From Oscillibacter sp. (GTDB taxonomy: Bacteria > Bacillota > Clostridia > Oscillospirales > Oscillospiraceae): 53,942 nucleotides of DNA. The position numbers were made by a program, and so were the translations under genes. The notes beneath the pieces were generated by a model. It made no database searches and was not told where the DNA came from. It was given only the letters and a program-made list of their open reading frames with translations. Below are positions 1-7,594 of the stretch, in pieces (position 1 is the stretch's first letter; each line of letters begins with the position of its first letter). The stretch lies in assembly GCA_017482345.1 (NCBI GenBank), contig JAFUNB010000032.1:1-53942 (forward strand). The letters run 5' to 3'.

Positions 1-204
1 CATCCCAAGGTCTATGTTGCTCTGGGTATCTCCGGCGCCATCCAGCACAAGGCTGGCATGCAGGATTCCGAGTGCATCATCGCCGTCAACAAGAACGAGA
101 CTGCTCCCATCTTCGAGATCGCCGATTACGGCATCGCCGGCGACCTGTTCAAGGTCACTCCTCTGCTGATCGAGGCTGTCCGCGCTGCCAAGGCTGCCAA
201 GTAA
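1..204 (+). CDS. etfA: Electron transfer flavoprotein subunit alpha, C-terminal part
   Basis: The reading frame is open from base 1 and ends at a TAA, giving the last 67 residues of the protein. The stretch carries the FAD-binding signature of Etf[12 protein letters not shown], then I-A-V-N-K, then [10 protein letters not shown]. EtfA pairs with EtfB and passes electrons from acyl-CoA dehydrogenases to the membrane or, in anaerobes, takes part in flavin-based bifurcation. The start and the partners (etfB, an acyl-CoA dehydrogenase) would lie upstream of the window. A bidirectional terminator follows about 27 bases after the stop, so this is probably the last gene of its operon. Confidence 0.93.
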   Translation, partial: HPKVYVALGISGAIQHKAGMQDSECIIAVNKNETAPIFEIADYGIAGDLFKVTPLLIEAVRAAKAAK

Positions 205-230
205 TTTGGCCCCGAAACGTGCATGAAAAT

Positions 231-257
231 ACGCCGTCCGAAAGGACGGCGTATTTT
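231..257. terminator. Bidirectional intrinsic terminator between etfA and the MATE gene
   Basis: A perfect 9-base stem (ACGCCGTCC / GGACGGCGT) with a GAAA loop is followed by a T-run on the plus strand and by ATTTT on the minus strand. It can serve both converging genes. Confidence 0.9.
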
Positions 258-272
258 TTGTTGCCTGAATGG

Positions 273-1643
273 TTATCGGGTGATGGTATTTTCGGCCTTC
301 CATTTGCCGGAGAGGTAGTAGGCGATGCCGATCCAGAGGGGCGTGAAGCCGGCCAGGGCGTCGCCCAGCCAAAAGCCCATGTACTCCATGCGCAGTGCCA
401 GACCGAACAGCACGGACAAGCCGATCCGCAGCACCAGACCGTCCAGAATGGCGGTGGCGAAGTTGATCCTGTAGTGGCCGCAGCCGTTGATGAGGGCGTT
501 GGAGGGGGCGCGGCAGGCGCTGCCGAAGAAGATGAGCACGGCGATGGGGATGTACTCCATGGCGATGGCCAGAACCTCCGGCTCCGAGGTGAAGATGCCG
601 AACACCTGAACGGGGAAGAGGATGACCGCCAGAGACAGCAGGGTGGAGGTGGCCATGGTGACGCCGAAGGCCGTCAGCATGATGCGGGGCACCCGCTTGT
701 ACTGCTTCGCGCCGATGTTCTGGCCCACCATGGAGGCGCCGGCGGTGTTGACGGAGTTGGAGAACAGGTTGCTGATGCTGTTGAACTTGTTGGCGATGCC
801 CGCCATGGCGGAGACCTCCACGCCGTAGGAGTTGATCCAGGAGTTGACGAACAGCTTGGAGAACTGGATGGAGGCGCTCTTGATGGCCATGGGCACGCCC
901 AGCTTCACCAGTCCTCCCAGCAGTGCCGGTTCCAGCTTCAGGAAGTGGGCCGGCTCCAGGGAGAAATCGAAGCTTTCCCGGCTGCGCCACAGGAACACGG
1001 CGCAGGCCACGAAGCTGAAGCCCTGCCCGATAACGGTGGCCAGGGCCGCGCCCATGGCGCCCATACCGAAGCCCAGCACAAAGAGAAGATCCAGCACGAT
1101 GTTCATGACCGCGGCGATGGAGATGAAGATGAAGGGATGGCGGGAGTCGCCCAGTCCCCGCAGCACGGCGCTGATGGCGTTGTAGCCGTAGATGAATACA
1201 AGGCCCGCTATGCAGACGGTGGCGTAGTCCAGCGCCTCGCCCCAGGAGGCACTCGGCGTGTTCATGAGGCCGAGGATGGGCTGGCGCAGCAGGAGACACA
1301 CGCTGCTCAGCAGCAGGGCGCAGAGGAAGAGGAAGTGGAACATGGTGCCCACGAAGCGGCCGATCTTCTCCTTCTGCCCGGCGCCCACATACTGGGCGAT
1401 GATGACCTGTCCGGCACTGGAAAAGCCCATGGCCAGAAAGGTGAGGAAGTTGGACACGTCGCCGCCTATGGACACGGCGGAGAGGCCCACCTTGCCCAGC
1501 GCCATGCCCACGATGATCATGTCCGCCATGTTGTAGACCACCTGCAGCAGGTTGGAGCAGAACAGGGGAGCGGCGAAGGCAATCAGCTGCCTGGGCACAC
1601 TGCCGGTGGTGAAATCGGTGATGAGGGAAGTCTGTCTGGACAT
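273..1643 (-). CDS. MATE family multidrug/Na+ antiporter
   Basis: A 456-residue integral membrane protein of the multidrug and toxic compound extrusion family, which exports cationic compounds in exchange for Na+ or H+. It has the usual dozen hydrophobic segments in two similar halves. The N-terminal part contains the MATE-like run G-S-V-P-R-Q-L-I-A-F-A-A-P and N-L-L-Q-V-V-Y-N-M-A-D. Start: the ATG at 1643 is preceded by AAAGGGGGC at a good distance, whereas the longer frame starts inside the upstream terminator. Substrate cannot be told from sequence. The gene sits only about 24 bases after a strong terminator, so its transcription probably depends on read-through or a promoter not recognised here. 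Confidence 0.9.
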   Translation of the reverse strand: MSRQTSLITDFTTGSVPRQLIAFAAPLFCSNLLQVVYNMADMIIVGMALGKVGLSAVSIGGDVSNFLTFLAMGFSSAGQVIIAQYVGAGQKEKIGRFVGTMFHFLFLCALLLSSVCLLLRQPILGLMNTPSASWGEALDYATVCIAGLVFIYGYNAISAVLRGLGDSRHPFIFISIAAVMNIVLDLLFVLGFGMGAMGAALATVIGQGFSFVACAVFLWRSRESFDFSLEPAHFLKLEPALLGGLVKLGVPMAIKSASIQFSKLFVNSWINSYGVEVSAMAGIANKFNSISNLFSNSVNTAGASMVGQNIGAKQYKRVPRIMLTAFGVTMATSTLLSLAVILFPVQVFGIFTSEPEVLAIAMEYIPIAVLIFFGSACRAPSNALINGCGHYRINFATAILDGLVLRIGLSVLFGLALRMEYMGFWLGDALAGFTPLWIGIAYYLSGKWKAENTITR

Positions 1644-1666
1644 AAAATGCCCCCTTTGCGGAAATG

Positions 1667-1700
1667 GGAAAAAGCTGCTGGCCACAGGGCCAGCAGCTTT
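1667..1700 (-). terminator. Intrinsic terminator after the 72-residue gene
   Basis: A perfect 13-base stem (AAAGCTGCTGGCC and its complement) with an ACAG loop is followed on the minus strand by TTTTTCCC. It separates the small leader-like gene from the MATE gene. Confidence 0.88.
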
Positions 1701-1704
1701 GGTT

Positions 1705-1923
1705 TTAGAACAGCTTTTTCAGCAGGTTGACAGCGTCGGACAGATCGTCGATGGAGATCTTGGCTTTCACGCCGGCCACGACCTTCTCCATGATGTCGTC
1801 GGGCAGATCCACGCCCAGCAGCTTCTCGATGGCCTTGATGGGGTCCTTCTTGAACTGGGCCTGCAGGGCATCGTCGTCCTTAATTTTGTCTACTGCTTTT
1901 TCGATCAGTTCCTTGATATCCAT
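1705..1923 (-). CDS. Small 72-residue protein, weakly similar to NHLP/Nif11-type leader peptides
   Basis: A short acidic/lysine-rich helical protein with no membrane segment and no cysteine. The central part F-K-K-D-P-I-K-A-I-E, then L-L-G-V-D-L-P-D-D-I, resembles the D-P-x-x-A-L-x-x-x-G-V-x-L-P pattern of nitrile-hydratase-like and Nif11 leader domains of modified peptides. There is no double-glycine cleavage site and no Cys/Ser/Thr-rich core, so it is not a convincing natural-product precursor. A GGAGAACC-type ribosome site precedes the ATG. It lies 19 bases downstream of the YegP-like gene and shares its promoter. Function unknown; the leader resemblance is a weak inference. Confidence 0.75.
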   Translation of the reverse strand: MDIKELIEKAVDKIKDDDALQAQFKKDPIKAIEKLLGVDLPDDIMEKVVAGVKAKISIDDLSDAVNLLKKLF

Positions 1924-1942
1924 GTGGTGGGGTTCTCCTTAC

Positions 1943-2311
1943 TCAGATTTTCTCAACAGGGGCGTCAACGGCGTTCTTCTTCACGGACTCGATGCCGTTC
2001 ATGCAGCTGGCGATGGCCTTGTAGCCCTCGCTGACAGCGATGATCTGGCCGTTGGTGGCCTTCAGGCGGAAGCGGAACTCGCCGGCCTTATCGGTATAGA
2101 CCTCGAACTTGGGATGCTTCTCAACGGCGTAACCCTCGACGGTCTGGTTTTCCACAGCGGCTACGGGAGCGTTCTTCATGACGCTGGCAACACCGTTGCG
2201 GCAGGCAGCCTCGGAAGCGTAAACCTCGGAAGTGGCGATGACTTCGCCGTTGCCGGCCTTCAGATCGAACTTGATACCAGTCTTGGTCTCGCGAATCACA
2301 AATTTACCCAT
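1943..2311 (-). CDS. YegP family (DUF1508) two-repeat protein
   Basis: A 122-residue soluble protein made of two copies of the DUF1508 module. The first is at roughly residues 1-50 (G-K-F-V-I-R-E, then F-D-L-K-A-G-N-G-E-V-I-A-T-S-E-V-Y). The second is at about 65-115 (K-F-E-V-Y-T-D, then F-R-F-R-L-K-A-T-N-G-Q-I-I-A-V-S-E-G-Y). Each ends in the family's C-x-N-G-(V/I) helix. The biochemical role of the family is unknown. Start: ATG at 2311 with GGAGG eight bases upstream; longer forms would begin upstream of the sigma-A promoter at 2355-2383. It is the first gene of a two-gene unit with the 72-residue protein. Confidence 0.9.
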   Translation of the reverse strand: MGKFVIRETKTGIKFDLKAGNGEVIATSEVYASEAACRNGVASVMKNAPVAAVENQTVEGYAVEKHPKFEVYTDKAGEFRFRLKATNGQIIAVSEGYKAIASCMNGIESVKKNAVDAPVEKI

Positions 2312-2354
2312 ATATGTAAGCCTCCTGTAATTAATACGCAGTTGCGTTTTTCCC

Positions 2355-2383
2355 ATTATACAATATGTTGTGGACGCCATCAA
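2355..2383 (-). promoter_or_regulatory. Sigma-A promoter of the YegP-like gene
   Basis: On the minus strand TTGATG, a 17-base spacer and a perfect TATAAT lie 44 bases before the start codon. Confidence 0.85.
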
Positions 2384-2444
2384 GAAAAATTGTGTATTTT
2401 TTTGCAGATCCGGCAATTTTTGTGGCAAGAGGCGGCGAAAACCG

Positions 2445-2474
2445 TAGACGGAAATTTGTTCCGTATGATACAAT
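2445..2474 (+). promoter_or_regulatory. Possible sigma-A promoter of the YjgR-like ATPase
   Basis: TACAAT at 2469-2474 is a good -10 box. The best -35 is TAGACG with an 18-base spacer, which is weak. It is divergent from the YegP promoter about 60 bases away. Confidence 0.45.
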
Positions 2475-2514
2475 GGTCCCAACGCTGAACAACAAACAGG
2501 GAGGAATCTCGCGT

Positions 2515-4083
2515 ATGTATCTGAAAGATCAGCATAAGGTGTGGATCGCCACCGGCAGCGCACCGATCTATCTGGAGCCCGGTATGGCCAACCGCCACGG
2601 CCTGATCGCCGGCGCCACCGGCACCGGCAAGACCGTCACGCTGAAAGTTTTGGCCGAGTCCTTCAGCGACATGGGTGTGCCCGTGTTTCTGGCGGACATC
2701 AAGGGCGACCTGTCCGGCATGTGCCAGAGCGGCCAGCCCAACAAGCACATCCTGCGCAGCATCGAGACCATGGGGATCGAGGGCTTTGACTATACCAGCT
2801 ATCCCGTCCGCTTCTTCGACGTCTATGGCGAGCAGGGCCACAGCGTCCGCACCACCATCTCCGAGATGGGCCCGGAGCTGCTGAGCCGTCTGCTGGGTCT
2901 GAACGACACCCAGAGCGGCATCCTGCGCATCGTGTTCCGCATCGCTGACGACCGGGGGCTTCTGCTGCTGGATCTGAAGGACCTGCGGGCCATGGTGCAG
3001 CATGTGGGCGACAACGCCAAGGAGTATAAGCTGACCTACGGCAACATCTCCAGCCAGTCCGTGGGCGCCATCCAGCGCTCTCTGCTGGAGCTGGAGGACG
3101 AGGGCGGCGACATTTTCTTCGGCGAGCCTGCTCTGGAGCTGGCCGACTGGATGGACTGGGACGAAAACGGCCGGGGTATGATGAACATTCTGGAGTGCCA
3201 GGAGCTGTTCCAGCACCCACTGCTGTACGCTACCTTCCTGCTGTGGATGCTCTCCGAGCTGTATGAAATGCTGCCGGAGGCCGGCGATCTGGATAAGCCC
3301 AAGCTGGCCTTCTTCTTCGACGAGGCCCATCTGCTGTTCAACGACGCGCCCAAGGCCCTTGTGGAGAAGGTGGAGCAGGTGGTGCGCCTGATCCGCTCCA
3401 AGGGCGTCAGCGTCTGGTTTATCACCCAGAATCCCTCCGACCTGCCCGACAGTGTCCTGGGCCAGATCGGCAACCGTATCCAGCACGCCCTCCGGGCCTA
3501 CACCCCCAACGATCAGAAGGCGCTCCGGGCCGCCGCCAAGTCTTTCCGTACCAACGAGGCCTTCGATACGGAGGAGGCGCTGCAGGCGCTGGGCGTGGGC
3601 GAGGCGCTGGTGTCCGTTCTGGACGAGAAGGGCATCCCCACCATCGTGGACCGGGCCGGTATCCTGCCGCCCCGCAGCTCCATGAACGCCGTCACGACGG
3701 AGGAGCTGGACGCCGTCATCGACGCCAGCCCTCTGCGGGACAAGTATGACGAGGTCAACGACCGCCGCAGCGCTTATGAGATCATCAGCGAGCAGCAGGA
3801 GGCCGAGGCCCAGCGCGCCGCCGAGGAGGCCGAGCAGCTGGCCAGAGAGAAGGAATGGGCCCAGCGGCAGAAGGAGTGGGAGCGGGCACACCGCGCCTCC
3901 ACCAGCCGTTCCCGCAGCACGTCCAGCCGCTCCCGCAGTTCTTCCACCCGCAAAAAGACCACCACGACCCGCAAGCGCACCAGCGCCATTGAAAAGACCA
4001 TCAACTCCACTGCCAACACCGTTGGCCGTGAGCTGGGCAAGCAGATCGTCCGGGGCATCATGGGCAGCTTCTTCAAAAAGTAA
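2515..4083 (+). CDS. YjgR/DUF853 family HerA-like ATPase with an Arg/Ser-rich tail
   Basis: A 522-residue P-loop NTPase of the HerA/FtsK superfamily, DUF853 (YjgR) branch. Walker A is G-A-T-G-T-G-K-T at residues 33-40, directly after the family's [16 protein letters not shown] follows, and Walker B is F-F-F-D-E-A-H near residue 270. HerA relatives are hexameric DNA translocases; the role of this branch is not established. Start: ATG at 2515 with AGGGAGG ten bases upstream. After the ATPase core comes a Glu/Ala/Gln coiled-coil-like run, and then about 30 residues dominated by Ser, Arg, Thr and Lys, likely a disordered nucleic-acid-binding tail. Stands alone, closed by a terminator. Confidence 0.9.
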   Translation: MYLKDQHKVWIATGSAPIYLEPGMANRHGLIAGATGTGKTVTLKVLAESFSDMGVPVFLADIKGDLSGMCQSGQPNKHILRSIETMGIEGFDYTSYPVRFFDVYGEQGHSVRTTISEMGPELLSRLLGLNDTQSGILRIVFRIADDRGLLLLDLKDLRAMVQHVGDNAKEYKLTYGNISSQSVGAIQRSLLELEDEGGDIFFGEPALELADWMDWDENGRGMMNILECQELFQHPLLYATFLLWMLSELYEMLPEAGDLDKPKLAFFFDEAHLLFNDAPKALVEKVEQVVRLIRSKGVSVWFITQNPSDLPDSVLGQIGNRIQHALRAYTPNDQKALRAAAKSFRTNEAFDTEEALQALGVGEALVSVLDEKGIPTIVDRAGILPPRSSMNAVTTEELDAVIDASPLRDKYDEVNDRRSAYEIISEQQEAEAQRAAEEAEQLAREKEWAQRQKEWERAHRASTSRSRSTSSRSRSSSTRKKTTTTRKRTSAIEKTINSTANTVGRELGKQIVRGIMGSFFKK

Positions 4084-4092
4084 ACTGTGTGG

Positions 4093-4122
4093 AAAGACCG
4101 CCGGAGGCCCGGCGGTCTTTTT
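4093..4122 (+). terminator. Terminator of the YjgR-like gene
   Basis: A GACCGCCGG / CCGGCGGTC stem with a short loop is followed by a run of T. Confidence 0.88.
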
Positions 4123-4155
4123 CTGTGGAAAATCTTCCGCAAGGGACAGGAGAGG

Positions 4156-4184
4156 ATGACAAGGACGGAAAAACGTGGTATAAT
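4156..4184 (+). promoter_or_regulatory. Sigma-A promoter of mrnC-rqcH
   Basis: ATGACA, a 17-base spacer and a perfect TATAAT lie 35 bases before the mrnC start codon. Confidence 0.88.
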
Positions 4185-4219
4185 CACCCTCGAATTGTTC
4201 CCATTACAAGGAGAATCCT

Positions 4220-4627
4220 ATGGATAACTATTTTGACATCCACATGACAGCGGACCAGCTTCGCTCCATCAGCGCCATCGGCCTTGCCCACATGGGCGAC
4301 GCCGTGTTTGAGGTGCTGGTGCGGGGCTGGCTGTGCGCCCACGGCAAGGCCACCGGCAAGGGCCTCCACCAGGCCACCATCCGCCTTGTCCGGGCGGAGA
4401 GCCAGGCGGAGAAGGCGGAGCGCATCTTGCCCATTCTGACGGAGGAGGAGCTGGCGGTCTACAAGCGGGGCCGCAACGCCCAGGTCCACTCCATCCCCGC
4501 CCACGCCAGCCGCGCCCAGTACAGCGCCGCCACGGCGTTGGAGTGCCTGTTTGGCTGGCTGTGGCTGAAGGGCGACCGGGAGCGGGCCAACGAGCTGTTT
4601 GGTGTGATGATGGAGGAGGCGGAGTAA
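4220..4627 (+). CDS. mrnC: Mini-ribonuclease III
   Basis: A 135-residue RNase III catalytic domain without a double-stranded-RNA-binding domain, the size expected for Mini-III. In Bacillus this enzyme matures the ends of 23S rRNA. The catalytic acidic motif is seen in G-L-A-H-M-G-D-A-V-F-E near residues 21-31, followed by the family's H-x-A-T-I-R-L-V-R-A and Y-K-R-G-R-N-A. The C-terminal Y-S-A-A-T-A-L-E-C-L-F-G-W-L contains the second acidic residue of the active site. AAGGAGAA lies before the ATG. rqcH starts on the base after the stop, so the two are translationally linked. Confidence 0.95.
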   Translation: MDNYFDIHMTADQLRSISAIGLAHMGDAVFEVLVRGWLCAHGKATGKGLHQATIRLVRAESQAEKAERILPILTEEELAVYKRGRNAQVHSIPAHASRAQYSAATALECLFGWLWLKGDRERANELFGVMMEEAE

Positions 4628-6376
4628 ATGCCACTGGATGCTGTATGTTTGCAGGCCGTGCTGGCGGAGCTGCGCCCCCAGCTTCTGAACCTGCGCATCG
4701 ACAAGGTCCAGCAGCCGGCCAAGGATCAGGTGATCCTGCTGCTGCGGGGCAACAAGCGATTGCTGCTCAACGCCGGCGCCAGCGCCCCCCGCATCCAGCT
4801 GACGGAGCTGCTGCGGGACAATCCGGCGGAGCCGCCCATGTTCTGTATGCTGCTGCGCAAGCACTTGGTGGGCGCCCGGGTGGCGGACATCGTCCAGCCG
4901 CCTTTGGAGCGTATGGTGCGGCTGGAGCTGGATATCACCGATGACTTCGGCCAGCCGGGCCGGCGGACGCTGGTGCTGGAGGCCATGGGTCGCCGCTCCA
5001 ACCTGATCCTGCTGGACGGGGAGGAGCGGATCATCGACTGCCTGCGCCGGGTGGATACGGATATGTCCGCCACCCGTCAGGTGCTGCCGGGACTGTACTA
5101 CGAGCCGCCCGCGGCGGTGGACCGCCTGCCCGTCACCGAGGAGACGGAGGCCGGTTTCCGGGAAAAACTGGCCGCCGCCAACCCCGAGCATCAAGCGGAC
5201 GTCTTTTTGCTGGACACCTATTTCGGCATTTCCCCCATGATCGCCCGGGAGCTGGTGTTCCGGGCCGCCGGCGAGACCGACCGGCGCATCTATGCGCTCT
5301 CTCCGGAGCAGGAGACGGCTCTGTGGTGCGAATTGCAAGGATTTATCGGCCTTGTAAAGGAAGAACACTTTTCACCTGTCTGTCTGAAAAAAGAGGGAAA
5401 ACCCGCCGATTTCACCTATCTGCCCATTCACCAGTACGGCTCCGCCATGGAGCTGGAGCGCCACGAGAGCTTCTGCACCATGCTGGACCGGTTCTACGAG
5501 CAGCGGGAACGCATGGAGCGCACCCGCCAGCGGGGCGCGGAGCTGATCCGCACCGCCACCACCGCCCGGGACCGTCTGCGGCGAAAGCTGGCCATGCAGG
5601 AGAAGGACTATGCCGCCACCCAGAACCGGGACGAGCTGCGTATCTGCGGCGACCTCATCACCTCCAACCTCTACCGGATGGAGCGGGGCCAGACGAAGCT
5701 GGTATGTGAGAATTACTACGACGAGAACTGCGCCGAGACCACTATCCAGCTGGACCCTTTGCTGACGCCCCAGCAGAATGCCGCCAAATACTATAAGCGC
5801 TACACCAAGGCCAAGACGGCGGAGCATTATCTCCGGGAGCAGATGGACATCGCCCGCCGGGATCTGGACTATCTGGAAAGCATCCTGCAGGAGCTGAGTC
5901 AGGCGGAGGTGGAGCAGGACTTCCTCGACATCCGCAACGAGATGCGGGACGCCGGATTCCTGCGCAAGCAGGGCAAGGGGAAGAAGGAGCTTAAGCGCAC
6001 CACGAAACCCCGGGAATTCCGCACCACCAGCGGTTATCGTGTGCTGGTGGGCCGGAACAACGCCCAGAACGACAAGCTGACCCGGGAGGCCGACCACCGG
6101 GATCTCTGGCTCCATACCCAGAAGATCCACGGCTCCCATGTGATCCTCTGCACCGGCGGCGCAGCCGTGGACGACGACACCATCGTGGAGGCCGCCAAGA
6201 TCGCCGCGTGGTACTCTCAGGCCCGGGAGAGCGGCAACGTCCCCGTGGACTACACCCAGGTGAAGCACGTGAAAAAGCCCGCCGGCGCGCGGCCCGGCAT
6301 GGTCATCTATCCTACCTACAACACCGTCAACGTCACGCCGGACGAGCAGACGGTAAAGACGCTTGCGGTGAAGTGA
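4628..6376 (+). CDS. rqcH: Rqc2 homologue RqcH (NFACT family)
   Basis: A 582-residue NFACT protein. Bacterial RqcH binds obstructed 50S subunits with peptidyl-tRNA and recruits Ala-tRNA to add alanine tails that mark stalled chains for decay; older annotations call it a fibronectin-binding protein. The N-terminal NFACT-N domain covers roughly residues 1-170, a helical and coiled-coil part lies about 270-430, and the C-terminal NFACT-R domain shows G-R-N-N-x-Q-N-D and D-L-W-L-H-T-x-x-I-H-G-S-H-V. A Leu-Glu-Arg occurs at residues 93-95, about where Bacillus RqcH has a functional Asp-Arg pair; the alignment is by eye. It abuts mrnC with no gap. Confidence 0.93.
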   Translation: MPLDAVCLQAVLAELRPQLLNLRIDKVQQPAKDQVILLLRGNKRLLLNAGASAPRIQLTELLRDNPAEPPMFCMLLRKHLVGARVADIVQPPLERMVRLELDITDDFGQPGRRTLVLEAMGRRSNLILLDGEERIIDCLRRVDTDMSATRQVLPGLYYEPPAAVDRLPVTEETEAGFREKLAAANPEHQADVFLLDTYFGISPMIARELVFRAAGETDRRIYALSPEQETALWCELQGFIGLVKEEHFSPVCLKKEGKPADFTYLPIHQYGSAMELERHESFCTMLDRFYEQRERMERTRQRGAELIRTATTARDRLRRKLAMQEKDYAATQNRDELRICGDLITSNLYRMERGQTKLVCENYYDENCAETTIQLDPLLTPQQNAAKYYKRYTKAKTAEHYLREQMDIARRDLDYLESILQELSQAEVEQDFLDIRNEMRDAGFLRKQGKGKKELKRTTKPREFRTTSGYRVLVGRNNAQNDKLTREADHRDLWLHTQKIHGSHVILCTGGAAVDDDTIVEAAKIAAWYSQARESGNVPVDYTQVKHVKKPAGARPGMVIYPTYNTVNVTPDEQTVKTLAVK

Positions 6377-6390
6377 CCCATCTGAACAGA

Positions 6391-6426
6391 AAAACAGGCA
6401 GGAGCTGACTCCTGCCTGTTTTTTCA
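6391..6426. terminator. Bidirectional terminator between rqcH and the DUF378 gene
   Basis: The 12-base stem AACAGGCAGGAG with a CTGA loop is flanked by T-runs on both strands. It serves two converging genes and overlaps the last codon region of the minus-strand gene. Confidence 0.9.
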
Positions 6427-6645
6427 TGCCGTATGAGGGGTGTGGCCGTCGTCCCGGTTGGGCTGGAACAGCAGCGTGATGCACCAGATGCCTGCCAGGC
6501 CCACGGCCGCGTAGATGATGCGGGCCAGCAGAGCGGTCTGCCCGCCGCAGATCCACGCCACCAGATCGAAGCTGAACAGGCCGATTCTGCCCCAGTTCAG
6601 CGCGCCGATGATGGCCAGCGTCAGGGCCAATTTATCCAGAAGCAT
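6424..6645 (-). CDS. DUF378 family small membrane protein
   Basis: A 73-residue protein with two hydrophobic segments. The family pattern is plain: L-A-L-T-L-A-I-I-G-A-L-N-W-G, then G-L-F-S-F-D-L-V-A, then A-R-I-I-Y-A-A-V-G-L-A-G-I. The function of the family is unknown. A short hydrophilic tail rich in Asp and His ends the protein. GGAGG stands about ten bases before the ATG on the minus strand. It is monocistronic, divergent from thrH and convergent with rqcH. Confidence 0.9.
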   Translation of the reverse strand: MLLDKLALTLAIIGALNWGRIGLFSFDLVAWICGGQTALLARIIYAAVGLAGIWCITLLFQPNRDDGHTPHTA

Positions 6646-6696
6646 AGAAAAAAACCTCCATTTCCAGCGGTGGATTTGCCTCTAGTATGGGCTGAG

Positions 6697-6725
6697 TTTA
6701 CAAAAATCATACAGGGAGATTGCAA
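6697..6725 (-). promoter_or_regulatory. Possible promoter of the DUF378 gene
   Basis: On the minus strand TTGCAA, 17 bases and TGTAAA. The -35 is the same self-complementary TTGCAA used by the thrH promoter on the other strand. Confidence 0.4.
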
Positions 6726-6748
6726 GATCGGAACGGGTGTTGTATAAT
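6720..6748 (+). promoter_or_regulatory. Sigma-A promoter of thrH
   Basis: TTGCAA, a 17-base spacer and a perfect TATAAT, about 57 bases before the start codon. Confidence 0.75.
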
Positions 6749-6805
6749 AACGAAACGACAAATGTCCGTCTTGGGCGGATGATCAATCAAAAAAGGAGAG
6801 CTTGT

Positions 6806-7405
6806 ATGAATATTGTCTGTCTGGACATGGAAGGCGTACTGGTGCCTGAGATCTGGATCGCGTTTTCGGAGGCCAGCGGCATCCCCGAACTGAAGCGAAC
6901 CACCCGCGATGAGCCGGATTACGACAAGCTGATGCGCTGGAGACTTGGCATCCTGAAGGAGCACGGACTGGGTCTGAAGGAGATTCAGGCCACCATCGCC
7001 AAAATCGAGCCGCTGCCCGGCGCAAAGGCATTTTTGGACGAGCTGCGTGCCACCACCCAGGTCATCGTTCTCAGCGATACCTTTGAGGAGTTTGCCAAGC
7101 CCCTGATGGAAAAGCTTGGCTGGCCCACCATTTTCTGCAACTCTTTGGAAGTGGCGGAGAGCGGCGAGATCACCGGCTTCAACATGCGCATCGAGCAGTC
7201 CAAGCTGACGACGGTCAAGGGTCTGCAGGCCATCGGCTATGACACCATCGCCGCCGGCGACAGCTATAATGATCTGGGCATGATCCAGGCCAGCAAGGCC
7301 GGCTTCCTGTTCCGCAGCACGGAGAAGATCAAGGCGGACTATCCCGACCTGCCTGCCTTTGAGGAGTTTGACGACCTGCTTGCCGCCATCAAGGCCGCTC
7401 TGTAA
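6806..7405 (+). CDS. thrH: ThrH-type phosphoserine phosphatase / homoserine phosphotransferase
   Basis: A 199-residue haloacid-dehalogenase-superfamily enzyme. It matches the ThrH pattern from end to end: L-D-M-E-G-V-L-V-P-E-I-W at the N-terminus with the catalytic Asp, T-T-R-D-E-P-D-Y-D-K-L-M, then V-L-S-D-T-F-E-E-F, and A-A-G-D-S-Y-N-D-L for the magnesium site. ThrH dephosphorylates phosphoserine and can transfer the phosphate to homoserine, linking serine and threonine synthesis. Start: ATG 6806 after AAGGAGAG; the in-frame upstream ATG codons overlap the promoter region and lack a ribosome site. No other serine or threonine gene is nearby. Confidence 0.92.
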   Translation: MNIVCLDMEGVLVPEIWIAFSEASGIPELKRTTRDEPDYDKLMRWRLGILKEHGLGLKEIQATIAKIEPLPGAKAFLDELRATTQVIVLSDTFEEFAKPLMEKLGWPTIFCNSLEVAESGEITGFNMRIEQSKLTTVKGLQAIGYDTIAAGDSYNDLGMIQASKAGFLFRSTEKIKADYPDLPAFEEFDDLLAAIKAAL

Positions 7406-7437
7406 GGCGGCGCATCCGCTGAAAGGAGGAGCGCCAT

Positions 7438-7575
7438 GTGTATTTTCACGACATTTTACGAAATGTGAACTGGATGCCGGCTGTGGCTGTCTTTGGCGGA
7501 CGGGCGCTGCTTCTGTTAGCGATTTGTGTGGTGGTGATCGTCTGGATGACCATTCATGAGCTGCGAAAACGTTGA
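7438..7575 (+). CDS. 45-residue single-span membrane peptide, GTG start
   Basis: This short frame begins with GTG at 7438, eight bases after AAAGGAGGA, and ends with TGA at 7573-7575. The peptide has a polar N-terminus (Y-F-H-D-I-L-R-N-V-N-W), a single hydrophobic helix (A-L-L-L-L-A-I-C-V-V-V-I-V-W) and a basic end (E-L-R-K-R), as in an inner-membrane mini-protein. An overlapping ATG two bases upstream is in another frame and gives only ten residues. It lies 32 bases after thrH and 19 before the DUF1015 gene, all on one strand, so it is probably co-transcribed. No family recognised; function unknown. Confidence 0.6.
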   Translation: MYFHDILRNVNWMPAVAVFGGRALLLLAICVVVIVWMTIHELRKR

Positions 7576-7594
7576 GAAACGGAGAGACCCCCTT

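Noticed and set aside
72-1730. Long plus-strand frame of 552 codons, His/Gly/Glu-rich
   Set aside because: It lies antisense to the MATE gene; composition is that of a reversed membrane protein and it has no ribosome site or family likeness.
2380-3891. 503-codon minus-strand frame, Leu/Gln/Val-rich
   Set aside because: Shadow of the YjgR-like ATPase, which has clear motifs on the plus strand.
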